This document shows positions 7,431 to 16,338 of a DNA stretch of 64,000 nucleotides, piece by piece. The DNA is from JBBDRJ01 sp963766295 (GTDB taxonomy: Bacteria > Actinomycetota > JAICYB01), in the NCBI GenBank assembly GCA_963766295.1, contig CAVXYW010000002.1:1488001-1552000 (forward strand). The letters are read 5' to 3'. The notes under the pieces were generated by a model, which was not told the DNA's origin, did no database searches, and saw only the letters and a list, made by a program, of their open reading frames with translations. Position 1 is the stretch's first letter. Each line of letters starts with the position of its first letter. The translations under genes were made by a program, and so were the position numbers.

Positions 7431-8740
7431 GAGGACATCGCCCCTTCACGCCAAACCGGCATGACGATCTGGACTTCGGTTCCCTCTCCTTCGGAGGACG
7501 TGAAGACAACAGATCCGCCGTGGCGTTCGATGCGTCCCTTGATCGAATCGGTGATCCCTCGTCGGCCATTGGGGATATGCATCGGGTCGAACCCCTTGCC
7601 GCGATCTCGGATGTACGCGGTTAATGTCTCCGGCTCGCATTCGATATACACCGACACCTCTTCGGATCCGGAGTGCTGGGCCGCATTGGCCACGGCCTCT
7701 CGCGCCGCGTGAACGACGGCGTTGGTGCGTTCGTCCAAAACGCGGTCGCCGACGACAACGGTCTCAATCGCCACTTCGTAGGACTCCTCGATACCGTCGG
7801 CCATCTGATGGACGGCAGCTTCGAGACTGGTATCTGCTGATTCGGGCTGTCCATAAAGCCACGAACGAAGCTCACGTTCTTGGCGTCGCGCAAGGCTCGC
7901 CATCTTCCGAGGACTCGATGCGTTGCGCTGGATAAGAGCCAGCGTTTGCAACACCGAGTCGTGAAGGTGTGCTGCCAGTTCCGAACGCTCTTCCGACCTG
8001 ATGCGGTCCCTGCGTTCCTCTGAGAGTTGGTTGGTCATGCGATAAACCCACGGGCCGAAGACAACGGCCAGCCCCATCGTGGTGACCGCAACAGCCATAA
8101 CTACCGTCAGCACCCCTTCGAGTGAGCGATTGAGGGTGAGGAACCACACCGCGCCGCCGACGACGAGCGCCCCGCCGAACAGCAGATGGATGAGAGGGGG
8201 TCGTCCGGACGTATCGCGAGCCAAAGACGCTCGCGTCCATCTCGCGCGACGCTTCGGCCCGGTGCCGACGTAGACGATCGCTGCACCACCCGCAGCGATG
8301 ATCAGCGGGACACCCAATGCGTCTCCCAACCAAAGCCCGGCGTCGCGCAAAAGGAAAACGAGACCGAGGATGATCGCTCCGAACGCCAGCGCTTGCGCGA
8401 CGGATGGTTCACGCGGACGTGGTGCCCGCGGGTCTCCTGGATCGAGCGACAACCACCACGCCGACAGGTAAACGACGACGCCGACCGCACCCGCGAAGGA
8501 CAAAAGGACGAGCGCGATGCGGACCAGAACAGGTTCTACGCCCCAGCGCGCCCCGAGCCCGCCGGCGACACCAGAGATGAGCGCATCGTCGGCGTTGCGC
8601 GCGAAGCGCAGTTTCGACAGTGGCCGGTCCATGGACGGACGTCGCACCCAGCCGGCCCTCGGTTCCTTCTCTCGCTCGCTAGAGCGACGATCGCGGGGCC
8701 GACGTTCGCGCCGACGCGTGCGCGGAGGCGAATCCTTCAT
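7427..8740 (-). CDS. PspC-domain sensor histidine kinase
   Basis: A 437-residue membrane kinase. An Arg-rich N-terminus (1-36) precedes a PspC domain (about 40-95: ALISGVAGGLGARWGVEPVL), then further membrane helices to about residue 240. A HisKA_3 dimerisation helix carries His260 in LAAHLHDSVLQTL, and a HATPase domain follows with AREAVANAAQHS, DRGKGFD and GRRGITDSIKGR. It likely senses membrane or wall stress and phosphorylates the adjacent response regulator. An alternative start at 8632 (MDRPLSKLRF) would remove the basic tail. It is divergent from the second PspC gene at 8869. Confidence 0.9.
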   Translation of the reverse strand: MKDSPPRTRRRERRPRDRRSSEREKEPRAGWVRRPSMDRPLSKLRFARNADDALISGVAGGLGARWGVEPVLVRIALVLLSFAGAVGVVVYLSAWWLSLDPGDPRAPRPREPSVAQALAFGAIILGLVFLLRDAGLWLGDALGVPLIIAAGGAAIVYVGTGPKRRARWTRASLARDTSGRPPLIHLLFGGALVVGGAVWFLTLNRSLEGVLTVVMAVAVTTMGLAVVFGPWVYRMTNQLSEERRDRIRSEERSELAAHLHDSVLQTLALIQRNASSPRKMASLARRQERELRSWLYGQPESADTSLEAAVHQMADGIEESYEVAIETVVVGDRVLDERTNAVVHAAREAVANAAQHSGSEEVSVYIECEPETLTAYIRDRGKGFDPMHIPNGRRGITDSIKGRIERHGGSVVFTSSEGEGTEVQIVMPVWREGAMSS

Positions 8741-8868
8741 GGCTCGATGTTCCCACGCTCAGGCTCTCAGCCATATCGGGGAACCCCCTGATGCTGCCGC
8801 GGGCACTCAGGGTTCCGGCAGGGCTGTTCCCGATTGTCGGCCGGAGGCTTTTCCCCCACGATGCGCCC

Positions 8869-10431
8869 ATGACCGACGAAACGAAGAACCAGAAGAGCAA
8901 CGAACCGGACGCTGAGGCGTCCGACAACGCCCCGCAAGACAAGCCGATCGAGACCAACTCGAAGGACGAGACGTCCTCGGAAACGATCCCGCAGGAACCC
9001 CCGGCGCCCTCTTCCCCTCCCTCGCCCACTGCCCCCGAGGAGGGCGCCGAGGTCCCGCCCGCCCCGCCGCAAGAGCCGGCTGCGCACGCCACGCCGCCCG
9101 CCTACGTCCCGCAGCGCCGGCTCTTGCGGCGGCAGGAGGGCAAGATCATCGCTGGTGTCTGCTCCGGGCTCGGCGCCTACACCGGTGTGGACCCCGTCAT
9201 CTGGCGGATCGGCTTCGTCGTTCTTGTTTTCGGCGGCGGGGCCGGGATCCTCGCCTACATCGTCGCTTGGCTGGTCATGCCGATGGCTCGTCCCGGCGAA
9301 CCCCTGCCCGAACCGGCCTTGGGTCCGGACGCTTCGCAGGTCGGGCGCTTGGTCGGCATCGGGTTGCTGGCCGTCGGAGCCCTCATCCTTTTCAACGGCT
9401 TCTGGCATTTCCGCGGTGGCGTTTTCTGGGGATTGCTGCTCCTCGGAATCGGAGTCGCGGTTTGGGGACGAGACCTCATGGGCCCACGCCACCAGCGACC
9501 GGACGGTCGTCCACCGGTGCCGCCTTCGCGACCGACATCGACGCCGATGTCTCCGCGACCTTCGAGCAACCCGACGGGAACGTCACCCACTGCTCCGATA
9601 ACGCCACCCAGGACACCGCCACCGCCAACACCTCCGCCGCGCTACTCGGCCGCTGCATCCGCGCCACGGCCGCAGCCCGCAGCCGTTGCCACGGCCGAGC
9701 GAGCCCGACGGGAACCCCCGTCGGTACTCGGCCGCTTGGTCATCGGCGCTAGCGCGTTGGCCATCGGCGGTGCGCTTCTGCTCGACAATATCGATGCGAT
9801 AAGTCTCACGCCGCGAACGATGTTCGCCGTCTTACTGGCGATCGTTGGACTCGGATTGTTCATCGGAGCGTGGTGGGGACAGGCCCGCTGGCTGATCATC
9901 CCCGGCATCCTTCTCACGATCGCTTTGGCGATCACAACCTTTATCCCCTTGCACTTCCGCGGTGGCTTCGGACAAGTCGTCTGGAGTCCAGAGTCTCGCT
10001 CCAACGTCGCACCCAGCTACGAGCTCTTCGCCGGCGAAGCCGTCCTCGACCTATCGAAGGTCGAGTTCGAGGAAGATCGTTCGGTCGAAGTAGATGTCAC
10101 TTTCGGCCAGCTTCTGATCGTTGTCGGCGAAGACCAACCGGTCGAGCTGGAGTCCAAGGTGCAGGGCGGCGAGATGAACCTCTTCGGCGTTAGCAAGGAT
10201 GGATGGGAACTCGATGATCGTGTCGAACGTTCGGGCAACGACGAGCTCGGCACTCTTTCCATCGACAGTGAGGTCGTCTTCGGAGAGGTCGTGGTTCGCC
10301 GCGTCCGCGCTAGTGACGACTTCGAAACCGGACGCAACAGCCGTCGCGTAAACGTTCGCGTGGATACCGACTCTTCAAGCGAAGACACGTTCGACGCTCC
10401 GCCATTCCTCGACGAAAGGGGCAGGCCTTGA
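8869..10431 (+). CDS. PspC-domain membrane protein with LiaF/toastrack-like C-terminus
   Basis: About 520 residues. An acidic, Pro-rich cytoplasmic N-terminus (1-80) leads to a PspC domain (about 84-140: KIIAGVCSGLGAYTGVDPVI), two helices (157-204), a long Pro/Ser/Thr linker (205-285), four more helices (about 284-363) and a soluble beta-rich domain (375-500: VLDLSKVEFEEDRSVEVDVT) typical of LiaF or DUF4097-like toastrack domains. I start at the ATG at 8869 because the upstream residues lack family character. It probably partners the divergent kinase and regulator, as LiaF does with LiaRS. Confidence 0.85.
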   Translation: MTDETKNQKSNEPDAEASDNAPQDKPIETNSKDETSSETIPQEPPAPSSPPSPTAPEEGAEVPPAPPQEPAAHATPPAYVPQRRLLRRQEGKIIAGVCSGLGAYTGVDPVIWRIGFVVLVFGGGAGILAYIVAWLVMPMARPGEPLPEPALGPDASQVGRLVGIGLLAVGALILFNGFWHFRGGVFWGLLLLGIGVAVWGRDLMGPRHQRPDGRPPVPPSRPTSTPMSPRPSSNPTGTSPTAPITPPRTPPPPTPPPRYSAAASAPRPQPAAVATAERARREPPSVLGRLVIGASALAIGGALLLDNIDAISLTPRTMFAVLLAIVGLGLFIGAWWGQARWLIIPGILLTIALAITTFIPLHFRGGFGQVVWSPESRSNVAPSYELFAGEAVLDLSKVEFEEDRSVEVDVTFGQLLIVVGEDQPVELESKVQGGEMNLFGVSKDGWELDDRVERSGNDELGTLSIDSEVVFGEVVVRRVRASDDFETGRNSRRVNVRVDTDSSSEDTFDAPPFLDERGRP

Positions 10432-10622
10432 GAAGTCATCCCTTCGATGTGCTGTCGTTTGTATTCGGAACGGTTTTTCTGGTAACCACCGGCGCGCTCG
10501 TGATTCGTGAGGATTTGGACCTTTACGGACCTGGATTGCGCTGGCTCGGAGTAGGAGTGCTCGTCGTGCTCGGCCTTGGTTTGTTGATCGGCTCCCTTAC
10601 TCGGAAAGAGGAGGATCGATGA
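10428..10622 (+). CDS. small two-helix membrane protein
   Basis: 64 residues with two hydrophobic segments (about 7-24 and 35-56) and a charged tail KEEDR. The TTG start overlaps the stop of the PspC protein (TTGA), and its own stop overlaps the ATG of the cyclase (ATGA), so it is translationally coupled on both sides. The function is unknown; it may be a membrane subunit of the PspC/envelope-stress unit. Confidence 0.7.
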   Translation: MRSHPFDVLSFVFGTVFLVTTGALVIREDLDLYGPGLRWLGVGVLVVLGLGLLIGSLTRKEEDR

Positions 10623-11167
10623 CATCTGTTGCTTTCGCCCCCGCGCGCAATGCCAACGTGTTCAAGCTCCAAAGGCACACGACCTTCTTGTTCACCGACA
10701 TCGTGGGGTCGACAGAGATCCTCACGATGCTCGGAGAGCAGACGTGGCTCCGAGCGCTTCGCGATCACAACGAAGTCGTGACCGAAGCGGTGGATACCTT
10801 CGGCGGGAACACGCTCAAGTTCCTGGGCGACGGTTGGATGGTCACATTCGCTTCTCCGCGTGACGCTATGGACTCCGCGGTGGTCATCCAGCGGGTTCTC
10901 GATCGCGATCCTTCGCCGGAAGGCTTCCGAGTTCGAATCGGGATCCACTCCGGACTCGCCACTTCTGACGGCGAGGAATATGTCGGGAAGGACGTGGTGC
11001 TCGCTTCGCGTATCACCCGGGAAGCAGGTCCGAGCGAGATCCTGGCATCGTCGGATGTCGTCGACGCTCTAGGCCCTCACGACGACCGTTTCGACGGTGG
11101 GCGAATCGCGCACTTGAAGGGACTCGGCCCCCACATCGTTTTCGGAGTCAATTGGCGCCGCGTTTGA
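10619..11167 (+). CDS. class III adenylate/guanylate cyclase catalytic domain protein
   Basis: A 182-residue stand-alone cyclase domain. Both metal aspartates are present: Asp27 in FLFTDIVGST and Asp71 in KFLGDGWM. In the transition-state motif, normally VNLAAR, the sequence is VVLASR: Asn is replaced by Val127 while Arg131 is kept. Such changes occur in divergent cyclases and may lower or alter activity. There is no receptor or HAMP domain, so input would come from its operon partners, the PspC protein and the 64-residue membrane protein. Nucleotide specificity cannot be decided. Confidence 0.85.
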   Translation: MTSVAFAPARNANVFKLQRHTTFLFTDIVGSTEILTMLGEQTWLRALRDHNEVVTEAVDTFGGNTLKFLGDGWMVTFASPRDAMDSAVVIQRVLDRDPSPEGFRVRIGIHSGLATSDGEEYVGKDVVLASRITREAGPSEILASSDVVDALGPHDDRFDGGRIAHLKGLGPHIVFGVNWRRV

Positions 11168-11215
11168 AAAGCGGGCCAAATCTGACCTTTCCGAACACCA
11201 AAGTACGATTGGTGC

Positions 11216-12943
11216 ATGAGAACGCTGCGCCTAGCGCTCGCGCAGGTCAACGCCACCGTCGGTGACTTCGAAGGCAACGTCGCAAAGGTTCTCGACGGGG
11301 TCGAGCAGGCACGCGAGCAAAAAGCCGATCTCGTCGCATTCCCCGAGCTGTTCCTTCCCGGCTATCCGCCGGAAGACCTTCTGCTCAAGCCGTCCTTCAT
11401 CAGGGCGAACGAGCAGGCTCTAGAAAAGGTCGCCGGACAGGTTCAGGGCATAACCGCCGTCGTCGGATTCGCGCATCTGGACGGCGATCTCTACAACGCC
11501 GCAGCCGTTTGCGCGGATGGTGGGGTCAAGGGGATCTATCAGAAACATTTCCTGCCGACCTACGGGGTGTTCGACGAGGACCGTTATTTCAAGAAAGGAA
11601 CAGCCGCTCCCGTCTTCGTCGTCGCCGGTGTGAATGTCGGCATCTGCATCTGCGAGGACATCTGGTACCCCTCAGGTCCGGCCGAATGGGAGTCGAAAGC
11701 AGGAGCAGAAGTCATCGTCAACATCAATGGGTCGCCCTATCGCACGGGTATCGACGACTTCCGTCAGCGGATGCTGGCAACGCGAGCAGCCGACTACGTT
11801 GTGGCGCTCGGCTACGTGAACATGCTCGGGGGCCAGGACGAGCTCGTATTCGACGGCGCCTCACTGGTATTTGATGCCGACGGCAAACTCGTTGCGTCAT
11901 CTCCCGGTTTCGAGGAGGACCTCCTCGTCGTCGACATCGACGTCGACGCCGTGGCGCGGGAGCGTCTGCACGATCCGCGCATGCGAAAGGTCTCAACGGC
12001 GCCCGAGGCGATTTCCACCCCTGAGATCTTTGTATCGGGTGAGCGTGCGCCTCACACCGAAATCAGAGCGTCGAGCGTCGCTCCGGACCTAACAGAGGAC
12101 GAAGAGGTCTACCGAGCGCTCGTACTCGGTACGCGGGACTACGTCCGTAAGAACGGATTCGAACAAGTCTTCATCCAACTTTCCGGAGGGATCGATTCAT
12201 CTCTAACTGCCGCGATCGCCGTGGACGCGATCGGACCCGAATCGGTCACCGGAGTCGTGATGTCATCGCGTTTCTCATCTGAGCATTCACGTACCGACGC
12301 ATTCGAGCTCGGTCGCCGTTTGGGCATAAAGACTCTCGACATCTCTATCCGTGATCCGCACAACTCGATATTCAGAGCGCTGCAGCACTACGTCCAAGGC
12401 CAGCCGGGTGAGGACGTCGCTTGGCAGAACATCCAAGCGCGGATCCGCGGCATCTTCATCATGGGTATGACCAACGCACGTCCCGGATCGATCGCTCTCA
12501 CGACCGGCAACAAATCCGAGCTCGCGACCGGCTACGCAACGCTGTACGGGGACATGGCCGGAGGGTTCGCTGTCCTCAAGGACGTTCCAAAGACGATGGT
12601 GTATCGCTTGTCGCGCTGGCGGAACAGGGACGGAGAAGTCATCCCGCAGAACATCATCGACAAGCCTCCGTCGGCGGAGCTGAAGCCGGATCAGCTCGAT
12701 CAAGACTCGCTTCCCCCTTACGAGATCCTCGACGCGATCCTGGAGTCTTACGTCGAGGAAGACCGGTCACTCGAGGAGATCGTCGCCGAGGGCTTCGACC
12801 GGGAGGTCGTCGCACGCGTCATCCGGATGGTCGACACCAACGAGTACAAGCGTCGACAGTCACCACCGGGGCCGAAGGTCACATCCAAAGCGTTCGGTCG
12901 CGACCGGCGCCTTCCGATCACCAATCGCTTCCGCGACGGTTAG
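11216..12943 (+). CDS. nadE: glutamine-dependent NAD+ synthase
   Basis: 575 residues. An N-terminal nitrilase-type glutaminase domain has the triad Glu44 (AFPELFLPGYP), Lys110 (IYQKHFLP) and Cys146 (GICICEDIW). The C-terminal ATP-pyrophosphatase domain has the P-loop LSGGIDSSLTAA and TTGNKSELATGY. It converts deamido-NAD+ to NAD+ using glutamine nitrogen, which fits the glutamine-centred neighbourhood. The start is the ATG at 11216. Confidence 0.96.
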   Translation: MRTLRLALAQVNATVGDFEGNVAKVLDGVEQAREQKADLVAFPELFLPGYPPEDLLLKPSFIRANEQALEKVAGQVQGITAVVGFAHLDGDLYNAAAVCADGGVKGIYQKHFLPTYGVFDEDRYFKKGTAAPVFVVAGVNVGICICEDIWYPSGPAEWESKAGAEVIVNINGSPYRTGIDDFRQRMLATRAADYVVALGYVNMLGGQDELVFDGASLVFDADGKLVASSPGFEEDLLVVDIDVDAVARERLHDPRMRKVSTAPEAISTPEIFVSGERAPHTEIRASSVAPDLTEDEEVYRALVLGTRDYVRKNGFEQVFIQLSGGIDSSLTAAIAVDAIGPESVTGVVMSSRFSSEHSRTDAFELGRRLGIKTLDISIRDPHNSIFRALQHYVQGQPGEDVAWQNIQARIRGIFIMGMTNARPGSIALTTGNKSELATGYATLYGDMAGGFAVLKDVPKTMVYRLSRWRNRDGEVIPQNIIDKPPSAELKPDQLDQDSLPPYEILDAILESYVEEDRSLEEIVAEGFDREVVARVIRMVDTNEYKRRQSPPGPKVTSKAFGRDRRLPITNRFRDG

Positions 12944-12947
12944 AGCG

Positions 12948-14264
12948 CTAAAGCGCAGAAAGCTCCTCGTACAACGCGCGCGCGGCGATGCGGCCCTGCC
13001 TCAATGACTCGAGCGCGTAGCTCTCGTTAGGAGCGTGGATCTTGTCGAGCGCGCCGGCGAAGCCGGTGAGGATCGTGTCGATCCCTTTTTTGGCGAGAAG
13101 ATCGAGGAGTGGAAGAGTCCCGCCCAGCCTCCACAAGGCCGGCTCTTCACCGAAAGCCTTGGTGTAGGCACGCCGGGCAGCGGAAAGAACCACACCTTCG
13201 GGATCGAACCCGGCGGCGTCGACACCCCCTTGCCATTCGAACGAGACCTCGGCGTTCGGATGGGCAGCATCTAGCACCAAACGCTCGACCTCCTTCCGCA
13301 TCGCCACGTGATCCTGTCCCTGAGCCAAACGCATCGAAATGTATGCGGAGGCCTTCGACGGAATAACGGTGCGCGGATCGCCGGCCTTGATCTCGTTCAC
13401 ATCGAGGGACGGCTCCCAGCCGGTCATCTCGTAGTACCGCTCACCAGACGTCGGCGAGATGGGCCGGGCGCCGACGAAGGAAATGGCGAGATCACCTGGG
13501 GGCATGTGCTGCCAGGTTTCGCGTTCGGCGTCCGGTGTCGGCTCAATCCCGGCGCGCAGCGATGACGGCAGTCGTCCGTTCTCGTCGACATGAAGGGGAC
13601 GAAGGACGTCCATCAGGGCGTGAAGTGCGTTGAGCGCGACACCGCCGTACACACCGGAGTGCAGATCGATGTCGGCCGTACGCACGCGGACGTAGCCGTT
13701 GATGATTCCTCGCGCACCCACCGTGATCGTCGGTCGTGACCCGATACCGCCTGAGTCGTAGATGATGCAGGCGTCGGTGGGATCGTTGTAAGCCTCGAGC
13801 CACGGCCACAGGTTGTAGCTTCCGCGCTCTTCTTCTCCTTCGATCACCGCGCAGACGTTGACCGGAAGCGTTCCTTCTTTGGCCATCGCGCACGTCTCGT
13901 ACAGAAGGGGCCAGAAGTTGCCCTTGTCGTCCGACGCTCCGCGCGCGTAGATACGTCCGTCTTTGATGGTCGGTTCGAACGGATCTGTTTCCCATTCGTC
14001 GATTGGCTCGGGACCTTGCACGTCGTAGTGGCCGTAGATCATCACGTTGCGTGCTCCCGGCAAGCTCGAACTGAATCGCCCTACGACTAGTGGGTTGAGC
14101 TTGGTGCTGACGAGCTCACACTCCCCGCCGGCACCCTTGACGTAGTCCCTCAACCATTCGGCGGCATCCTGGATGCCCGCGGTGTTTCCGTCCCCGGTGG
14201 AAACCGACGGGATCCGGAGCAGATCCAGGAGTGGATCGAGGAATTCTGGTTCGAGATCCGCCAT
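12948..14264 (-). CDS. M20 family dipeptidase (carnosinase-like)
   Basis: A 438-residue zinc dipeptidase. Metal-site motifs: YGHYDVQG (His79, Asp81), ARGASDDKG (Asp112), and EGEEERGS with the general base. The GHYDVQ and SDDKG forms are those of the CNDP/dipeptidase branch rather than of ArgE. It is convergent with nadE (5-base gap) and divergent from glnA across a 153-base intergenic region. A role in peptide nitrogen use is possible but unproven. Confidence 0.9.
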   Translation of the reverse strand: MADLEPEFLDPLLDLLRIPSVSTGDGNTAGIQDAAEWLRDYVKGAGGECELVSTKLNPLVVGRFSSSLPGARNVMIYGHYDVQGPEPIDEWETDPFEPTIKDGRIYARGASDDKGNFWPLLYETCAMAKEGTLPVNVCAVIEGEEERGSYNLWPWLEAYNDPTDACIIYDSGGIGSRPTITVGARGIINGYVRVRTADIDLHSGVYGGVALNALHALMDVLRPLHVDENGRLPSSLRAGIEPTPDAERETWQHMPPGDLAISFVGARPISPTSGERYYEMTGWEPSLDVNEIKAGDPRTVIPSKASAYISMRLAQGQDHVAMRKEVERLVLDAAHPNAEVSFEWQGGVDAAGFDPEGVVLSAARRAYTKAFGEEPALWRLGGTLPLLDLLAKKGIDTILTGFAGALDKIHAPNESYALESLRQGRIAARALYEELSAL

Positions 14265-14341
14265 CGCCAGTAGACGCTACCTAAGTCGCCGGGCACGATG
14301 GGTCGCCGAATCTGGCTTGGGACCTGCGGGTTTACCCCTCC

Positions 14342-14367
14342 GTAACATCCAGTTACCGTTCCGCAAC
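14342..14367 (+). promoter_or_regulatory. GTAAC/GTTAC/GCAAC repeat upstream of glnA (candidate GlnR site)
   Basis: Three related pentamers lie in one direction: GTAAC at 14342-14346, GTTAC at 14352-14356 and GCAAC at 14363-14367, spaced 10 and 11 bases. They fall 51-76 bases before the glnA start, just upstream of a TATGCT-like -10 element at about 14377. The arrangement resembles the cleaner GTAAC pair before glnA2. Spacing of the first pair is 10, not 11, so confidence is modest. Confidence 0.35.
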
Positions 14368-14417
14368 CCCCGTGGCCTATGCTCCACCGCGTTTATAGAC
14401 CGCAAGGAGGAATTCCG

Positions 14418-15839
14418 ATGGCTACTGCTGCCGACGCCCTGAAGCTCGTCAAAGACTCGGGCGCTGCTGTTGTCGACCTTCGTTTCTGCGACCTGCCCGG
14501 GCTTATGCAGCACTTCTCGATGCCTGCGCACGAGCTGACCGAAGATGTGTTCACCGAAGGCTCAGGATTCGACGGATCTTCGATCCGCGGGTTCCAAGAG
14601 ATCCAGGAGTCGGACATGCTCCTGATCCCCGACCCGGACAGTGCGTATGTCGACCCGTTCCGTGAGCACCCGACGGTCAACATCAACTGTTTCGTGAAGG
14701 ACCCCGTTACCGGCGAGTGGTACACGCGGGACCCGCGCGGCATCGCGCGGAAGGCAGAGGCTTACCTCAAGGAGTCCGGAGTTGCGGACGTCTCGTACTG
14801 GGGTCCCGAGCCGGAGTTCTACATCTTCGACTCGATCCGGTTCGACCAGAACCAGCACGAGGGCTACTACCACATAGATGAAGTCGAAGGAGCATGGAAC
14901 ACCGGCCGCGAGGAACCGGGCGGCAACAAGGGCTACAAGCCTCGCTACAAAGAGGGCTACTTCCCGGTGCCACCGATGGACCACTACCAGGACATCCGCT
15001 CCGAGATGATGCTGCGCCTCATCGAGGCCGGCGTTAACGTCGAGATCCAACACCACGAGGTCGGCACAGCCGGACAAGCCGAGATCGACATGGGTTTCGG
15101 CCCGCTCTTGCAACAGGCCGACCGAGTGATGCTGCTCAAGTACATCGTGAAGAACGTTGCTTGGGCGCGCGGCAAGACGGTGACGTTCATGCCGAAGCCG
15201 ATCTTCATGGACAACGGATCGGGGATGCACGTCCACCAGTCGATCTGGAAGGACGGGAAGAACCAGATGTTCTCCGAGACCGGCTACGCCGGGCTATCGG
15301 ACACCGCCCGTTACTACGCCGGCGGTCTGCTGCAGCACGCCGCCTCGATCCTCGCGATCGCCGCGCCGACGACGAACTCCTATCGCCGCTTGGTGCCGGG
15401 CTACGAGGCTCCGGTGAACCTCGTGTACTCACAGAGGAACCGCTCGGCTTGCGTGCGGATCCCGGTTTACTCGAAGTCGGAGAAGGCGAAGCGGCTCGAG
15501 TTCCGTCCGCCGGACCCGTCGGCCAACCCATACATGGCCTTCGCAGCGATGCTCATGGCCGGCCTCGACGGGATCATGAACAAGATCGACCCGGGCGAGG
15601 CCGTCGACAAGAACATCTACGACCTTCCGCCCGAAGAAGCCGCCGGCATACCGACGGTGCCGTCGTCTCTCGAAGAGTCATTGCGCGCGCTCGAGGACGA
15701 TCACGACTACCTGCTTCGCGGCGATGTCTTCACCGAAGACGTCGTCCAGTCGTGGCTCAGTTACAAGTGGGAGAACGAGGTCGACGCTGTGAGACTGCGT
15801 CCTCACCCGCACGAGTTCGCGATGTACTACGACATCTAG
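14418..15839 (+). CDS. glnA: glutamine synthetase type I, adenylylation-regulated
   Basis: 473 residues. Family landmarks are GSGFDGSSIRGFQEIQESDM near the N-terminus, the ATP/metal stretch VTFMPKPIFMDNGSGMHVHQ, NSYRRLVPGYEAP and RIPVYSKSEKAKRLEFRPPD. The loop KNIYDLPPEE carries Tyr401, the adenylylation site, and the cognate GlnE is encoded 1.2 kb downstream on the other strand. A strong AAGGAGG lies 7 bases before the ATG at 14418, which fixes the start over an upstream in-frame ATG at 14379. A hairpin follows the stop. This is the main ammonia-assimilating enzyme, versus the GlnA2-type paralogue at 4535-5863. Confidence 0.97.
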   Translation: MATAADALKLVKDSGAAVVDLRFCDLPGLMQHFSMPAHELTEDVFTEGSGFDGSSIRGFQEIQESDMLLIPDPDSAYVDPFREHPTVNINCFVKDPVTGEWYTRDPRGIARKAEAYLKESGVADVSYWGPEPEFYIFDSIRFDQNQHEGYYHIDEVEGAWNTGREEPGGNKGYKPRYKEGYFPVPPMDHYQDIRSEMMLRLIEAGVNVEIQHHEVGTAGQAEIDMGFGPLLQQADRVMLLKYIVKNVAWARGKTVTFMPKPIFMDNGSGMHVHQSIWKDGKNQMFSETGYAGLSDTARYYAGGLLQHAASILAIAAPTTNSYRRLVPGYEAPVNLVYSQRNRSACVRIPVYSKSEKAKRLEFRPPDPSANPYMAFAAMLMAGLDGIMNKIDPGEAVDKNIYDLPPEEAAGIPTVPSSLEESLRALEDDHDYLLRGDVFTEDVVQSWLSYKWENEVDAVRLRPHPHEFAMYYDI

Positions 15840-15863
15840 AAGTTAAAAGAACCGCACTCGCAC

Positions 15864-15892
15864 GAAGGGGTGGCTTCCGCGGCCGCCCCTTC
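15864..15892 (+). terminator. stem-loop after glnA
   Basis: GAAGGGGTGGC pairs with GCCGCCCCTTC (11 pairs, one wobble) around a 7-base loop, 24 bases after the glnA stop. Only a short T-rich tail follows (TGCGTTTC), so termination may be imperfect. Confidence 0.55.
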
Positions 15893-15928
15893 TGCGTTTC
15901 TGAGGAAGTAAGTGCCATCCTGGTTCCC

Positions 15929-16336
15929 ATGAGCGGGAGTCTCCCGGCCCCGAAGCGTTTCGGTGAGCTGGCGCTGCGCTGCAACGACCTCGAGACAATG
16001 ACCGCCTTCTATCGCGACGTCGTAGGCCTCCCCGTCTTCGACCAGGATATTGAGGGGATCGTATTTTTCACGATCGCGGAAGCCGTTGAGGGACACCCGC
16101 AGCTCTTCGCGCTGTTCGATCGTTCCGTCCACGTCGGGCAAGACCACACAACTTTGGATCACTTCGCATTTCTTTTCGATCTCGCCGACTACGAATCCGA
16201 ACGATCGCGGCTAGAAGCTTTGGGTGTAGCTGTGTTTCCGAAGGAATTCCCTCACTTCCATTGGAGATCGCTGTTCTTCTACGACCCTGAAGGCAACACG
16301 GTCGAGCTCGTGGCATACGACCCGAGTGTTGCGTGA
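15929..16336 (+). CDS. VOC/glyoxalase-family protein
   Basis: 135 residues with a vicinal-oxygen-chelate fold: GELALRCNDLETMTAFYRDV at the start, DHFAFLFDLADYE in the second half and FFYDPEGNTVELVAY at the end, where the Glu is a typical metal ligand. It begins at the ATG at 15929; the longer open frame upstream lies inside glnA in a different frame and is not real. The substrate is unknown. It is convergent with the phosphoesterase gene, two bases apart. Confidence 0.85.
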   Translation: MSGSLPAPKRFGELALRCNDLETMTAFYRDVVGLPVFDQDIEGIVFFTIAEAVEGHPQLFALFDRSVHVGQDHTTLDHFAFLFDLADYESERSRLEALGVAVFPKEFPHFHWRSLFFYDPEGNTVELVAYDPSVA

Positions 16337-16338
16337 CC

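Noticed and set aside
15161..15928. N-terminal 256 residues of a longer plus-strand frame ending in the VOC gene
   Set aside because: It is a shifted reading of glnA, Arg-rich and without homology; the VOC protein begins at 15929.
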